From NCBI GenBank assembly GCA_949282745.1, contig CASDQM010000047.1:62001-126000 (forward strand): a stretch of 64,000 nt of DNA. The letters run 5' to 3'. Below, piece by piece: positions 8,497 to 18,461 of the stretch. The DNA comes from an uncultured Sutterella sp. (GTDB lineage Bacteria; Pseudomonadota; Gammaproteobacteria; Burkholderiales; Burkholderiaceae_F). Under the pieces are notes generated by a model, which did not search any database, was not told the DNA's origin, and worked only from the letters and a program-made list of their open reading frames with translations. Positions within the stretch are counted from its first letter, which is position 1; the number at the start of each line of letters is the position of its first letter. The position numbers and the translations under genes are program-made.

Positions 8497-10248
8497 TCAG
8501 GTGTGCGTCAAGCGCTGCAAATGGCACAAATGCGCATATTCTCCGTCTTGAGCCAACAATTCATCGTGCGTGCCGACTTCGGTGACCTTGCCCTGATTCA
8601 TGACAACAATGCGGTCGGCATCGCGAATCGTGGAAAGACGGTGCGCCACAACAAAGGACGTACGTCCTTCCATCAGAGACTTCAGAGACTCCTGAATATA
8701 TCGTTCGCTTTCTGCATCCAAAGCACTCGTTGCTTCATCAAGAAGCAGAATCTTGGCGTCTTTTAGGAACGCACGGGCTATGGAGATGCGCTGACGCTGC
8801 CCGCCGCTCAGACGGTTGCCGGCATTGCCGACCTGTGTATCCAAGCCGTCGGGCAAAGTGGCGAGCCAATCGGTGAGAGCGGCGGCTTCCGCCGCCCGTT
8901 CGATTTGTTCGCGCGTCACCTTGTCTTTGCAACCGTATGCGATGTTCCCGGCAATCGTGTCGTCGAAAATGATGACTTCCTGGCTCACCAATGCGATCTG
9001 AGAGCGCAAGGACGCAAGCGTCAGTTCGCTCTGAGGAACACCATCGAAATAGATCTCGCCCTGCGTGGGCACCCAGAAGCGCGGAATCATGTTGATGAGC
9101 GTGGATTTCCCCGAGCCGGAACTTCCGACAAACGCGATCATTTCCCCAGGCTTCACGTCAAGCGTAAAGTTCTCCACGGCCGGCTTTTCCTGCCCCGGAT
9201 ACGTAAAGCCCACGTTTTCAAACCGAACCGCACCCTGATAGTTCACCAATTCGCGCGTGCCGGGATCCTTCTCGGGTTCCGCGTCAATCGTCTGGAAAAG
9301 ACTTTCCGCCGCCGCCGTCATTGCGGCGGTCGACCCGTTCAAAGTGGAAAGATGGCGAATCGGCGGCATGAGAAGAAGCATGGCAGAGAGGAAGGTCGTG
9401 AATTCTCCCATCGTCAAGGAACCCGACTGCGCCTGCAAAAGGGCCACGACAACCACGACTGATACGGCGGACATCGAGATGAGTTGAGTCAGAGGAGTCG
9501 CCGCCGCCTTCACGCGTTGCGTGCGCAAAGAGAGATCCTTCAGCGTGTTGTTGACCTTGAAGAAGCGCTTTGTTTCGTATTCGTAGCCGTCGTAGATCTT
9601 CACGACGCGCTGACCTTCGTAGGATTCCTGAAGCGTTCCGATGAGTTGCCCGAAGATGTTCTGCGTCTGCGTAGTGAGGCGCTTGATGCGCTTATTCACC
9701 CAGCGCAGAAGAATGGCCAAAAGCGGAGCAACCACAAAGGTAAGGAGCGTCAACCGCCAATTGTGGTAGATAAGCACGCAAACCAAACAGACGATCTGCA
9801 GACTGTCGCGAACGATCGTCGTCATAATGGAGGCGGCACCAGTCAGGGCGGTCGAGGCTTCGTTGATGAACTTCGCCTGAATACGAGCGCACTTGTTTTC
9901 CTGAATGAGGCGGTTGTCCCAATGCAGAACCCGATCAAACATCAAAGTTCGAACCTGGACCAATACGCTCTGCGAAACTCGGACGAGCAAAAACTGGCTC
10001 AAATACTGCGAGCCACCATGAATGATGGAGATGCCGATGAGGGCGATGGGCGCCCAGTAAATTACCGAAGGATCTTTGTCGTAAAACCCCATATCGGTCA
10101 ACTTTCCCAAGACCAATGCGATCAGGGACGAAGCGCCCCCTCCCACCACCATGGCGGCCGCTGCTCCGATGATGAGCCACTTGTAGGGCGGCAGGTAGCG
10201 GAACAACCGCATCATGGAGGGATTGCTGAGAATCGGAATGTTCTTCAT
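8497..10248 (-). CDS. msbA: Lipid A export ATP-binding/permease protein MsbA
   Basis: 583 aa ABC half-transporter that flips lipid A-core LPS across the inner membrane. The N-terminal half has six predicted transmembrane helices. The ATPase domain has Walker A FVGSSGSGKSTLINM, signature LSGGQRQRISIARA and Walker B AKILLLDEATSAL. The length equals E. coli MsbA (582 aa). It is the first gene of the minus-strand set msbA-waaG-waaP and has a sigma70-like promoter at 10285-10314. It is divergent from the GT9 gene. Confidence 0.95.
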   Translation of the reverse strand: MKNIPILSNPSMMRLFRYLPPYKWLIIGAAAAMVVGGGASSLIALVLGKLTDMGFYDKDPSVIYWAPIALIGISIIHGGSQYLSQFLLVRVSQSVLVQVRTLMFDRVLHWDNRLIQENKCARIQAKFINEASTALTGAASIMTTIVRDSLQIVCLVCVLIYHNWRLTLLTFVVAPLLAILLRWVNKRIKRLTTQTQNIFGQLIGTLQESYEGQRVVKIYDGYEYETKRFFKVNNTLKDLSLRTQRVKAAATPLTQLISMSAVSVVVVVALLQAQSGSLTMGEFTTFLSAMLLLMPPIRHLSTLNGSTAAMTAAAESLFQTIDAEPEKDPGTRELVNYQGAVRFENVGFTYPGQEKPAVENFTLDVKPGEMIAFVGSSGSGKSTLINMIPRFWVPTQGEIYFDGVPQSELTLASLRSQIALVSQEVIIFDDTIAGNIAYGCKDKVTREQIERAAEAAALTDWLATLPDGLDTQVGNAGNRLSGGQRQRISIARAFLKDAKILLLDEATSALDAESERYIQESLKSLMEGRTSFVVAHRLSTIRDADRIVVMNQGKVTEVGTHDELLAQDGEYAHLCHLQRLTHT

Positions 10249-10284
10249 CAGTTGTGTTTTTTTTCGTCTGTCAAAAGGCTACTC

Positions 10285-10314
10285 ATCATAGCGGCTTACC
10301 CGCTACAATGCCAA
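10285..10314 (-). promoter_or_regulatory. Putative sigma70 promoter for msbA
   Basis: Minus strand: -35 TTGGCA (10314-10309), an 18-bp spacer, and -10 TATGAT (10290-10285), about 37 bp upstream of the msbA ATG. The 105-bp divergent region also has TACAAT at 10304-10309 on the plus strand, a possible -10 for the GT9 gene, but no convincing -35 for it. Confidence 0.5.
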
Positions 10315-10353
10315 GGCTCCGCGCGAAATTCACAGTTGGTTAAAAGGACTGTC

Positions 10354-11295
10354 ATGCCCAACATTCTCTGTCGACTTCCCAATCACATCGGCGACTGCTG
10401 CATGGCGTTGCCCGGTCTTCAGTTGCTCGAGCAAAGCGGCTTCATGCCCGTCCTCGTCGGAAAGCGTTGGGCCGGAGACTTGTTTGCCGGCATGGGGTGG
10501 CGCTTCGACCCCATTGAGGGCCACGTAACGGAAGACATGGGCCGCATTCGCCGCCTTGCCGCTGTTCTGGGAGAAAAACCCCGCGGGCTTCTTTTCCCCA
10601 ACTCCTTCAGCTCCGCCCTGCTTTTTTCGATCGGTCGTGTGGCAAGCGCCGGTTTCGGAACGGACGGCCGTGGTTTTCTGTTGGACAAGAAACTCCCCGA
10701 ACCCGGAAAGATGCACGAAGTGGAGCGCTTCTTTACGCTCGCGCACTCGGCATTGCTCGCCTGGGGAGCGAAACCCGCTTGGGACGAAGTCCCGCCTCAG
10801 TTGGAATTAAAGCTTCTGACGCGTCACGAAGCCGGGGCCCGCAATCTCATTGAAAAGTACGACATCCCTGAACGTTTCGCTCTGCTCGCTCCGGTAGCGC
10901 GCGGCGTGCATCACGGTAAAAAGAAGTCCTGGCCGCACTTCAACGCGCTCTGCGCACCGCTTCGTGAAATGGGAATCGAGCCGATCGTCTTTCCTTCCCC
11001 CGACGAAGCGGCCGAAGCGAAGGAAGCCTGTCCGGACGCCCGCATTCTCCCCCCCACGACGCTCGGCACGTTTGCTGCGCTCGCCAAAAAGGCGGCGGTC
11101 GTCGTCGCCAACGACTCGGGCGTAAGTCATATCGCTGCCGCCGTTTCGGCGCCGCAGATCACGCTGATCGGCGTCACCGACATCACCCGCACGAGCCCAT
11201 GGAATCCCAAGGCAGTAGTTCTCGGCAATGAAAAAGATGGGTGGCCCTCCGTCGATACCGTGCTCGGAGAACTCACCCGCCTTTGCGCACCCTAA
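10354..11295 (+). CDS. Glycosyltransferase family 9 (heptosyltransferase-like)
   Basis: 313 aa from the ATG at 10354, preceded by AAAAGGACTGTC. The open frame extends far upstream, but that part is antisense to msbA. The N-terminus (ILCRLPNHIGDCCMALPGL) and the nucleotide-sugar site VVVANDSGVSHIAAAV are typical of GT9 ADP-heptose:LPS heptosyltransferases (WaaC/WaaF/WaaQ). An inner-core heptosyltransferase role fits its place beside msbA-waaG-waaP. Which heptose it adds cannot be told. It converges on recN with a 5-bp gap, leaving no room for a terminator. Confidence 0.85.
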   Translation: MPNILCRLPNHIGDCCMALPGLQLLEQSGFMPVLVGKRWAGDLFAGMGWRFDPIEGHVTEDMGRIRRLAAVLGEKPRGLLFPNSFSSALLFSIGRVASAGFGTDGRGFLLDKKLPEPGKMHEVERFFTLAHSALLAWGAKPAWDEVPPQLELKLLTRHEAGARNLIEKYDIPERFALLAPVARGVHHGKKKSWPHFNALCAPLREMGIEPIVFPSPDEAAEAKEACPDARILPPTTLGTFAALAKKAAVVVANDSGVSHIAAAVSAPQITLIGVTDITRTSPWNPKAVVLGNEKDGWPSVDTVLGELTRLCAP

Positions 11296-11300
11296 AACCG

Positions 11301-12956
11301 TCAGGCAGTCGGTTGCTCGAGCATTTCCCGCGCGACCGACTTGGTGCTGTCCGTAATGGAGATGCCGGCCAACATTCGCGCCACTTCCTCCACGCGATCG
11401 TCGGGCGACAACACGCGCAGATTGCTCTGCGTTTTTCCATCCCGCTGCGTCTTTTCCACTCGCCAGTGGTGATGCCCGCAGGCGGCCACCTGCGGGAGGT
11501 GCGTCACGCACAAAACCTGTCGATCGCTTCCCAACTGACGAAGGAGTCGCCCCACCACCTCGGCCGTAGCACCGCCGATGCCGCTGTCCACTTCGTCGAA
11601 GATCAAGGTGGGAACCGGCGTAATCTTGGCCGTGATGACGGCGATCGCCAAACTGATGCGCGCGAGTTCACCGCCGGACGCCACTTTCTGCAGCGACCGC
11701 GTTTGCACGCCTGCGTGACCGGCAATGAGGAACTCGCAATGCTCCGATCCGTTTGCCGAGGGCTGGTTCGGCACCAAGGCCGTCTCCATTCGAGCGCCCT
11801 TCATGGCCAACGTCTGCATCTCTTCCGTCACGGCGTTGGCCAGGCGTTTGCCCGCGTCTTCCCGCCGTTTGGTGAGTTCCGTCGCACGAGCGTAATAGGT
11901 TTCAAGAGCCTTCTTTTCCGCTTTCTCCAGAGCCTTCACATCCTTCACGGACGTAAGATTCTTGAGTTCATTTCGTGCGTTCTCCAGTCGTTCAAAGAGC
12001 GTTTCCGGTTCGCAACGGAATTTCCTTGCTAGCTCATAGTAGGCCGATACACGTCGGTCGACTTTTTCGAAACGATCTTCATCCAGATCGTTTCGGTCGA
12101 CATAACGCATCACGTCCTGCGCGGCTTCTTCCACCAAGTCCATTCCCGTGGAGAGCGTCTCGGCAATGGCGGCAAGCCGATCATCGTAACGAGCCAACCC
12201 CATCAGTTTTCCGTGAACAGAGGCCAAAAGTTCGGTGGCGTTCACTTCGCCGTCGTGCAACGTTTCCAGGGCCGCATCCAATCCTTCTCGAATGGCAACG
12301 CCATGGGCCAGGCGCGAGTGTTCCTGATTGAGCGTCTCCCACTCGTTTTTCTTGGGATTGAGCGACTCCAAGTCCTCAATCATCCACTGCAGGCGTTCCG
12401 TCTTTTCCGCCAAGGCGTCGGCATTGGCCGTCGCTTCCTCCAACGTTTTTCGGGCCTTGATCCAAGCATCGAACGCTTCCCGGACCTTTTTGAGGACGTC
12501 GCCGTTTTCCGCAAAATCGTCGAGAAGCTTCAACTGGTAGGAGGACTTGAGAAGCGATTGATGTGCATGTTGCCCGTGCACATCCACGAGCGTTTCACCG
12601 AGTTCGCGCAACTGCGCGGCCGTAACGGCGATGCCGTTTACCCAAGCTCGCGACCGCCCCTTCACGTCTACCGTTCTTCGAATTAAGAGCGTGTCTTCCC
12701 CCGTATCCAACTCGTTGGCGTTAAGCCAGGTCTTAGTGCGTTCAGCAAGCGTGAACTCCGCAACGATCTGCGTGCGTTCCGCTCCTTCCCGCACCACTCC
12801 AGCATCGCCTCTCGCTCCCAGAATGAGTTGCAGAGCATCGATGAGGATGGATTTCCCCGCTCCGGTCTCACCGGTCAGAACGGTAAAACCGGACTGTACG
12901 TCCAGATTGAGAGACTCGACGATGACGAAATCACGCAGGCTGAGCGTCAGAAGCAT
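11301..12956 (-). CDS. recN: DNA repair protein RecN
   Basis: 551 aa SMC-like ATPase of double-strand-break repair. Walker A is in VLTGETGAGKSILIDALQL (about residues 29-47). The central region is coiled-coil, and the C-terminal ATPase half has SGGELARISLAIAV and Walker B TLIFDEVDSGIGG. The length matches E. coli RecN (553 aa). It follows nadK by 38 bp on the same strand, a common nadK-recN pairing. Confidence 0.95.
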   Translation of the reverse strand: MLLTLSLRDFVIVESLNLDVQSGFTVLTGETGAGKSILIDALQLILGARGDAGVVREGAERTQIVAEFTLAERTKTWLNANELDTGEDTLLIRRTVDVKGRSRAWVNGIAVTAAQLRELGETLVDVHGQHAHQSLLKSSYQLKLLDDFAENGDVLKKVREAFDAWIKARKTLEEATANADALAEKTERLQWMIEDLESLNPKKNEWETLNQEHSRLAHGVAIREGLDAALETLHDGEVNATELLASVHGKLMGLARYDDRLAAIAETLSTGMDLVEEAAQDVMRYVDRNDLDEDRFEKVDRRVSAYYELARKFRCEPETLFERLENARNELKNLTSVKDVKALEKAEKKALETYYARATELTKRREDAGKRLANAVTEEMQTLAMKGARMETALVPNQPSANGSEHCEFLIAGHAGVQTRSLQKVASGGELARISLAIAVITAKITPVPTLIFDEVDSGIGGATAEVVGRLLRQLGSDRQVLCVTHLPQVAACGHHHWRVEKTQRDGKTQSNLRVLSPDDRVEEVARMLAGISITDSTKSVAREMLEQPTA

Positions 12957-12994
12957 GGGGATCCCCGGAGGCTGGAAATAAAGGTTCTACAAAT

Positions 12995-13897
12995 TTACCC
13001 GTTTTTCCCGTCGTTCGGATCCTGACGGGAACTCGTCGGCATGAAATTCCACTTAAGCTTGCGACGCAAAAGATCAAAGTAGTCGTACCCGATCGGATGA
13101 AGCATGGTGAAAGTTCGTTGAGAGGGGCGAATCTTCAGCACGTCCCCGGGCTGCACGTCCGCGAATTCCTGCATGTCGAAATAGGCGACCGCATCGCGGC
13201 TTTCCGTGATCTCGATGTCGATCGACGACTCACCCGGCAACACAATCGGACGGTTGGAGAGCGTATGAGGCGCCACAGGAACCAGGGTTACACCGTCGAG
13301 CATGGGGGCGAGCAAGGGACCGCCCGCCGCCAAGGAATACGCGGTCGACCCTGTGGGCGTAGAGCAAATGATGCCGTCGGCGGACTGACTCGCCATCTGA
13401 ATGCCGTTGACGTAAACAATGAACTCCACCATGCCGCCCGCACGACCGTGACTTACGCCGATGTCGTTCACGGCCAGACCGGAGAAGACGGTTTCACCGT
13501 TTCGCACGACCTCTGCACCCAGCATTCTCCGCACGTCCCTCGTGCACTGTCCCTGAAGCAAAGCGGGAAGAAGACGCTCCATGTCTTCGAGCACGATGTC
13601 GGTGATGAAACCCAAACGTCCGGCATTGACGCCCACGATGGGCGTACCGAAGGGAGCCAAGGAACGAGCCACCCCCAACATGGTGCCGTCGCCGCCCAAC
13701 ACAACGGCCAAATCACAAAGTTTCCCGAGCTCTGCGCGGGTGTACCCCTTGCTCCCCGCGCGGTCTCCCAATGTCTGGGCACTGCGTTCGTCCAGAAAGA
13801 CTTCCGCACCGGCCTTACGGATCACAGAGATCAGAGCGGTCAAAGGACCCGCCAAACTCTCGGTGGGTTTAACGAAAATGGCGACTTTTGAAAACAT
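12995..13897 (-). CDS. nadK: NAD kinase
   Basis: 300 aa; it phosphorylates NAD to NADP using ATP. The GGDGTMLG motif and the glycine-rich STPTGSTAYSLAAGGP motif are intact; the usual NE motif reads NDIGVSHG. The length is near that of E. coli NadK (292 aa). It lies upstream of recN on the same strand. The fabI terminator lies about 50 bp upstream of its ATG, so nadK-recN is probably a separate unit. Confidence 0.95.
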   Translation of the reverse strand: MFSKVAIFVKPTESLAGPLTALISVIRKAGAEVFLDERSAQTLGDRAGSKGYTRAELGKLCDLAVVLGGDGTMLGVARSLAPFGTPIVGVNAGRLGFITDIVLEDMERLLPALLQGQCTRDVRRMLGAEVVRNGETVFSGLAVNDIGVSHGRAGGMVEFIVYVNGIQMASQSADGIICSTPTGSTAYSLAAGGPLLAPMLDGVTLVPVAPHTLSNRPIVLPGESSIDIEITESRDAVAYFDMQEFADVQPGDVLKIRPSQRTFTMLHPIGYDYFDLLRRKLKWNFMPTSSRQDPNDGKNG

Positions 13898-13948
13898 GAG
13901 ATGGTTCCTCGGGACGTTCCGCTCTTCTTTTGATCTCTAGCCTCAGAC

Positions 13949-13979
13949 AAAAAGAGGAGAGACACACCGCCTCTCCTCC
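13949..13979 (-). terminator. Rho-independent terminator after fabI
   Basis: On the minus strand an 8-bp stem (GAGGAGAG with CTCTCCTC, 9-nt loop) is followed by a run of five T residues, 26 bp past the fabI stop codon. Confidence 0.7.
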
Positions 13980-14004
13980 TTTTACGCGTTCATGGACGCG
14001 GCCA

Positions 14005-14790
14005 TTACTCCGTGACGGCGACCGCCACGCTGTGGAAGCCGGCGTCAACATAGATCACGTCGCCCGTGATGCCGCTCGAGAGGTCCGACAAGAGGAAGGC
14101 GGCGGTATTGCCGACTTCGTCGATCGTAACCGTGCGGCCGAGAGGCGCCGTATGTTCCATGATGTGGAGCAGCTTGGAGAAGTCCTTGATGCCCGAAGCG
14201 GCGAGCGTCTTGATCGGGCCCGCAGAAATGGCGTTCGCACGGATGCCGCGAGGACCGAGGCTCGAAGCGAGATAGCGCGTGCTCGCTTCCAGAGCGGCCT
14301 TGGCAAGGCCCATCGTGTTGTAGTTGGGCACCACGCGTTCGCTGCCGAGGTAGCTGAGCGTCAGAACGGAGCCGTTGCGACCTTCCATCAGCGGGAGGCA
14401 GGCCTTCGCAAGGGCAGGGAAGGAGTAGGCGGAAATGTCCATCGCGATCTTGAAGGATTCGCGGGAAAGACCTTCGAGGAAGTCCCCAGCGATCGCTTCA
14501 CGCGGGGCAAAACCGATCGAGTGCACGACGCCGTCGAGCGCACCCCAGGCGTTGCCGATGCCTTCCACGGCGGACTGAATTTCTTCGTCGCTGCTCACGT
14601 CCATCTTGAAGACAAGTTCGCTGCCGAACTCTTCGGCAAAGGCGTGAACGCGGTCGCAGGAACGGTCTCCCGCATAGGTGAAGGCGAGCTCGGCCCCTTC
14701 ACGATGGCAAGCCTTGGCGATGCCGTAGGCGATGGAACGGTTGGAAAGCAGCCCCGTAATCAGAACCTTCTTACCAGCAAGAAAACCCAT
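14005..14790 (-). CDS. fabI: Enoyl-[acyl-carrier-protein] reductase (NADH)
   Basis: 261 aa; the last reductive step of fatty-acid elongation. It is an SDR-fold protein with the FabI N-terminus [19 protein letters not shown], the catalytic Tyr-x6-Lys at [13 protein letters not shown], and [18 protein letters not shown]. The length equals E. coli FabI (262 aa). It has its own promoter (14845-14873) and terminator (13949-13979), so it is probably monocistronic. Confidence 0.96.
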   Translation of the reverse strand: MGFLAGKKVLITGLLSNRSIAYGIAKACHREGAELAFTYAGDRSCDRVHAFAEEFGSELVFKMDVSSDEEIQSAVEGIGNAWGALDGVVHSIGFAPREAIAGDFLEGLSRESFKIAMDISAYSFPALAKACLPLMEGRNGSVLTLSYLGSERVVPNYNTMGLAKAALEASTRYLASSLGPRGIRANAISAGPIKTLAASGIKDFSKLLHIMEHTAPLGRTVTIDEVGNTAAFLLSDLSSGITGDVIYVDAGFHSVAVAVTE

Positions 14791-14844
14791 GGTCAGTACT
14801 CTTTATGAAATTGGTTGCGGAGAGTCTCTCTCCCGAAAGGAGGT

Positions 14845-14873
14845 ATTGTACCCATTCGAGCCCCTTTCGCCAA
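14845..14873 (-). promoter_or_regulatory. Sigma70 promoter for fabI
   Basis: Minus strand: -35 TTGGCG (14873-14868), a 17-bp spacer, and -10 TACAAT (14850-14845), about 55 bp upstream of the fabI ATG. The spacing is ideal and there is no competing gene in the 113-bp gap. Confidence 0.65.
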
Positions 14874-14903
14874 TTCTCGCCTACCATGGGAACGGGAATC
14901 CGT

Positions 14904-16976
14904 TTACGGGATGTTGAGTTCCTGACCGATGCGAAGACGATTGGAGCTGAGCCCGTTGGCGGAGCGCAACTTCGACACCGTAGTACCGTATCGACGTGCG
15001 ATTTCGGAGAGCGTGTCGCCGCTTCGGACTCGATGTACCTTGGCGTTGGAAGCGGCCGCGCCGCTGGACGAACGGGCGGGGATCACCAATTCCTGTCCCA
15101 CGCGGATCGTGTTGCGGCGAAGACCGTTCGCGGCCTTGAGTCGATCGACCGACACGCCGTAGCGCTTTCCGATCGTATAGAGCGATTCGCCCGAGCGCAC
15201 GCGGTGCGTGCGGCTCTTCGCCACGCGCTTGGGCGCGTCGGAGACCGCCACCTGCGTCGGAATTTCCAGACGATCGCCGATCCGCAGAGAGTCTCCCGAC
15301 AGGCGGTTGGCGCGCTTCAGACGCACCACGGACACGCCGTAGCGCGCCGCAATGGTCGAAAGCGTATCGCCCGCCTTGACCGTGTAGATCTTGGTATCCG
15401 ACACCGCGTCGGCACCGCCGAACGGAATGCGAAGGCGTTGCCCCGGACGAATGAGGTTCGTGCGGATGCGGTTCGTCATCTTGAGTTGCGCAATGCTCAC
15501 GCCGTAACGCGACGCAATGGTCGAGAGCGTTTCGCCCGAGCGCACGCGGTGGATGACGTGCTGCGACGATTCGGAGCGCTGCGTTGAAGCGATAGCCTGA
15601 CGAGGCACGTTCGGGACGGTCAAGACCAAGCGTTGTCCCACGCGCAAACGGTCGGACCGCAGACGGTTCGCCGTGACGATCGACTTCATCGTGATGCGCC
15701 AACGGCGTGCGATGCCCGAGAGCGTGTCGCCGCTTCGAACGCGGTAGGTCACACGACGCCAGGTCGTGGTGGGCGAGAGCTGCAGCTTGGCGTTTGCCAA
15801 TTCGGCCGCAATGTCCTGCTGATCCTCGGTTTCGGTGGAACGAACGAGCAAGGTGGAATTCGCCAAAACGCGACGGCCCTTAGGGATCCCGTTTACTTTG
15901 CGGAGTTCGTCCTCCGTCATACCGCTTCGACCCGCCACCTGCGCAAGAGTTTCACCCTGCTGCAGGCGATAGGTCGTCCACTGCGAAAGGGGCTGGCCGC
16001 TGTCCATCCAGCTCGCGAGGTTGTCGACAAAGAAGTCCACTTTGTCGGCGGGGAGAAGCATCACGTTGTTGTGCGACGCCACAATGACGGGAAGCTTGTA
16101 GCTCGGGTTCAGGCGTCGGAATTCTTCGAGCGGCATGCCGGCGAGTTCCGCCGCCGTTTCAATGTCAATGTCACGGGGCTTCGTGATCGTCACGAAGAAG
16201 GGTTCGTTCCCCACGTCGGGCAACGTGATGCCGTATTTGGAGGGATTCGAGATGATGCGCTTCACCGCCTCGAGTTTCGGCACGTAATTGGCCGTCTCCC
16301 GCGGCATTCTCAGGTGGAGGTAGTCGGTTGGCTGCTTGCGGCGCTTCGCGCGCTGAATCGCACGCTGAACGCTCCCTTCACCCCAGTTGTAGGCGGCAAG
16401 CGCCAGATGCCAATCTCCGAACATTCCGTGCAGGTATTCGAAATAGTCGAGTGCCGCGCGCGTGCTTTCCAGAATGTCGCGGCGGTCGTCGCGCCAGAGG
16501 TTCTGCGCAAGGTCATAGGCCTTCCCCGTCGCCGGCATGAACTGCCACAGCCCCGCCGCCTTGGCTCGTGAGAGAGCCTCCGCTTGGAAGGCGCTTTCCA
16601 CGAAGGGAAGGAGCGCCAATTCCGTCGGCATGCCTCGGTTTTCGATTTCCTCCACGATGTGGTATAGGTACTGCCCCGCCCGCTCGCTCATGCGGCGAAG
16701 ATAGGCCGGGTCCTTCGTGTAGAAGTCCACCCAGCGGTCCACCAACTTCGACTGCAGCACCGGCATGGCATACCCGCGTCGAATACGCTCCCACACGTCG
16801 GACGGAACACCGAGCTCCTCCACCGAACTCGCCTCGTCCGCGGGCAGGGCTTCGGCATTGGCGACACTCGCCGGAATGTCGTCGTCCTCCGACGCGGCGT
16901 GCGTACCGGGAGCAACGGTGAAGAGAGAGAGACTCAGGGCGAGGCCCAGGAGCGAACGAGAAAAGACGTGTGGCAT
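14904..16976 (-). CDS. mltD: Membrane-bound lytic murein transglycosylase D with six LysM repeats
   Basis: 690 aa from the ATG at 16976; the longer open frame upstream is antisense to the divergent methyltransferase. A signal peptide (residues 1-27, ending THA) leads to an SLT domain with the catalytic Glu in LLPFVESAFQAEALSRAKAAG and LWQFMPATGKAY. Downstream I count six LysM peptidoglycan-binding repeats, each starting like YRVRSGDTL and ending GQxLxIP, from about residue 335 to the end. E. coli MltD has two. No lipobox is seen, so despite the family name this copy may be periplasmic or soluble. It cleaves glycan strands with 1,6-anhydro product formation. The mltD-methyltransferase-rnhA order matches other Betaproteobacteria except that gloB is missing. 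Confidence 0.92.
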   Translation of the reverse strand: MPHVFSRSLLGLALSLSLFTVAPGTHAASEDDDIPASVANAEALPADEASSVEELGVPSDVWERIRRGYAMPVLQSKLVDRWVDFYTKDPAYLRRMSERAGQYLYHIVEEIENRGMPTELALLPFVESAFQAEALSRAKAAGLWQFMPATGKAYDLAQNLWRDDRRDILESTRAALDYFEYLHGMFGDWHLALAAYNWGEGSVQRAIQRAKRRKQPTDYLHLRMPRETANYVPKLEAVKRIISNPSKYGITLPDVGNEPFFVTITKPRDIDIETAAELAGMPLEEFRRLNPSYKLPVIVASHNNVMLLPADKVDFFVDNLASWMDSGQPLSQWTTYRLQQGETLAQVAGRSGMTEDELRKVNGIPKGRRVLANSTLLVRSTETEDQQDIAAELANAKLQLSPTTTWRRVTYRVRSGDTLSGIARRWRITMKSIVTANRLRSDRLRVGQRLVLTVPNVPRQAIASTQRSESSQHVIHRVRSGETLSTIASRYGVSIAQLKMTNRIRTNLIRPGQRLRIPFGGADAVSDTKIYTVKAGDTLSTIAARYGVSVVRLKRANRLSGDSLRIGDRLEIPTQVAVSDAPKRVAKSRTHRVRSGESLYTIGKRYGVSVDRLKAANGLRRNTIRVGQELVIPARSSSGAAASNAKVHRVRSGDTLSEIARRYGTTVSKLRSANGLSSNRLRIGQELNIP

Positions 16977-17112
16977 GAAGGACGAAAACGCAAAGAAAAG
17001 TCGGTTTCGGGGAGAATGCACTATTCTACGGAAGAGTCGGGGCGCAACGTGCGCTTCACGCGGATTGCGAAACAATCTGTTAAGGGGTCGAAGCGCGGAG
17101 CGCATCGACCTT

Positions 17113-17928
17113 ATGATGGCCGGGACCCTTCCTTTTTCACGCGACATGCAGACCGAAGAAACGCTCTCCTTTTTCCTCTCGCCTCCCGGACAAATTGTCC
17201 GACAGTGGGAATCCCGTCTTTTGGACGAGATGGTCGAGCACGTCTTGGGCGACCGGGCGCTGCAGATCGGACTGCCGATGCTCGACACGCTCCGCGCCAA
17301 CGGCATGAGGGAACACTGGCTCCTTCTCTCGGACACCCCGAATGAAAAGGAGGAGCCGCTCCGTGAAGACTGGCACCGCATCACGGCGCTTCCGGAAGCG
17401 CTCCCTTTTGCCAATGAAACTTTTGATCTGGCCGTTTTGCCGCACAGTCTCGACTTTTCTCCCGCACCGCAGCAACTCCTTGCCGAAGCGGTCCGGGTGT
17501 TGGCGCCGGAAGGACGGCTCATTCTCGCCGGATTCAATCCGCTTGGACTCTGGTGGTGGCGCCAACAGTTCGTTCGGTTCGGGTGCCGCCCCTATCTGCC
17601 GCCACACACCAATCCGATCGGCGTTCCCCGTCTCAAGGACTGGTTCGCACTCCTGGGGCTTACAACGCAGGAGGGTCACTTCGGCATCTATCGTCCCGCC
17701 AGACAGCGTCTCACTACGCTCAACCGCTGGCAGTGGCTCGACAAGGCGGGGGACCGGTGGTTCCCGCAGTGTGGAAATCTCTATCTGCTCTCGGCCGTGA
17801 AAAAAATCCCCGGCCACATTCCGCCCGTCACCGCCTCGTTTGCGGATACACTCAGCGCTCTTGCCGGCAAAGCGGGGCAGAAGACCGTTCCGCGCCCCAT
17901 GTCTTCAAAAATCGACACGCAACCATGA
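17113..17928 (+). CDS. SAM-dependent methyltransferase (class I)
   Basis: About 271 aa. The protein resembles the class I methyltransferase encoded beside rnhA in many Betaproteobacteria. Visible features are [18 protein letters not shown] (motif II/acidic-loop region), the [19 protein letters not shown] post-motif, and a GLWWWRQQF segment. The N-terminal SAM-binding glycine motif is weak (ALQIGLPML). The substrate is unknown. The start is uncertain among ATGs at 17113, 17116 and 17146; none has a good ribosome-binding site. Its stop overlaps the rnhA start (ATGA), so the two are coupled. Confidence 0.8.
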   Translation: MMAGTLPFSRDMQTEETLSFFLSPPGQIVRQWESRLLDEMVEHVLGDRALQIGLPMLDTLRANGMREHWLLLSDTPNEKEEPLREDWHRITALPEALPFANETFDLAVLPHSLDFSPAPQQLLAEAVRVLAPEGRLILAGFNPLGLWWWRQQFVRFGCRPYLPPHTNPIGVPRLKDWFALLGLTTQEGHFGIYRPARQRLTTLNRWQWLDKAGDRWFPQCGNLYLLSAVKKIPGHIPPVTASFADTLSALAGKAGQKTVPRPMSSKIDTQP

Positions 17929-18389
17929 CAACGGACAACACGGAAAAGAAACTGGAAATTTGGACCGACGGTGCTTCCAAAGGCAACCCCGGAATCGGAG
18001 GCTGGGGCGCCTATCTCGTCTGGGGCGTCCACACGAAAGAAATTTTCGGCGGCGCGCCGAACGTCACCAACAACCAGATGGAACTCACGGCCGTCATCGA
18101 GGCCCTGAAGCTCATCCGTCGCCCCTGCCCCGTCATCATTCACACCGACAGTAGCTACGTTAAAGACGGCATCACCAAGTGGATTCACGGTTGGAAGAAA
18201 AAGAACTGGATGACCGCGTCCAAAACCCCCGTCAAGAACCGCGAGCTCTGGCAGGAACTTGATCGCCTCTGCGGACAGTTCGACATCGAGTGGCGATGGG
18301 TGAAGGGACACGCCGGAGAACCGGGCAACGAAAAAGCCGACGAGCTCGCCAACAAAGGCTGCGACAGTGTCGGCGGACGCAAGGGATGA
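17925..18389 (+). CDS. rnhA: Ribonuclease HI
   Basis: 154 aa, matching E. coli RNase HI (155 aa); it degrades RNA in RNA-DNA hybrids. All four catalytic acids are visible: Asp in [11 protein letters not shown], Glu in NQMELTAV, Asp in [10 protein letters not shown] and Asp in GNEKADELA, plus the basic handle GWKKKNW. Its ATG overlaps the stop of the methyltransferase gene. Confidence 0.97.
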   Translation: MTTDNTEKKLEIWTDGASKGNPGIGGWGAYLVWGVHTKEIFGGAPNVTNNQMELTAVIEALKLIRRPCPVIIHTDSSYVKDGITKWIHGWKKKNWMTASKTPVKNRELWQELDRLCGQFDIEWRWVKGHAGEPGNEKADELANKGCDSVGGRKG

Positions 18390-18418
18390 GTTTTTGAACT
18401 TTTTTTCTTCCGAGCCCC

Positions 18419-18446
18419 TTGCATTTTTCCTCGAAGTCTGTATAAT
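18419..18446 (+). promoter_or_regulatory. Promoter for tRNA-Val
   Basis: -35 TTGCAT (18419-18424), a 16-bp spacer, and a perfect -10 TATAAT (18441-18446). This places the start about 9 bp before the mature tRNA 5' end. Confidence 0.75.
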
Positions 18447-18461
18447 ATGTCTTCTCAGTTG

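Noticed and set aside
9484-10353. N-terminal extension of the GT9 gene
   Set aside because: This part is antisense to msbA; the family start and a ribosome-binding site are at 10354.
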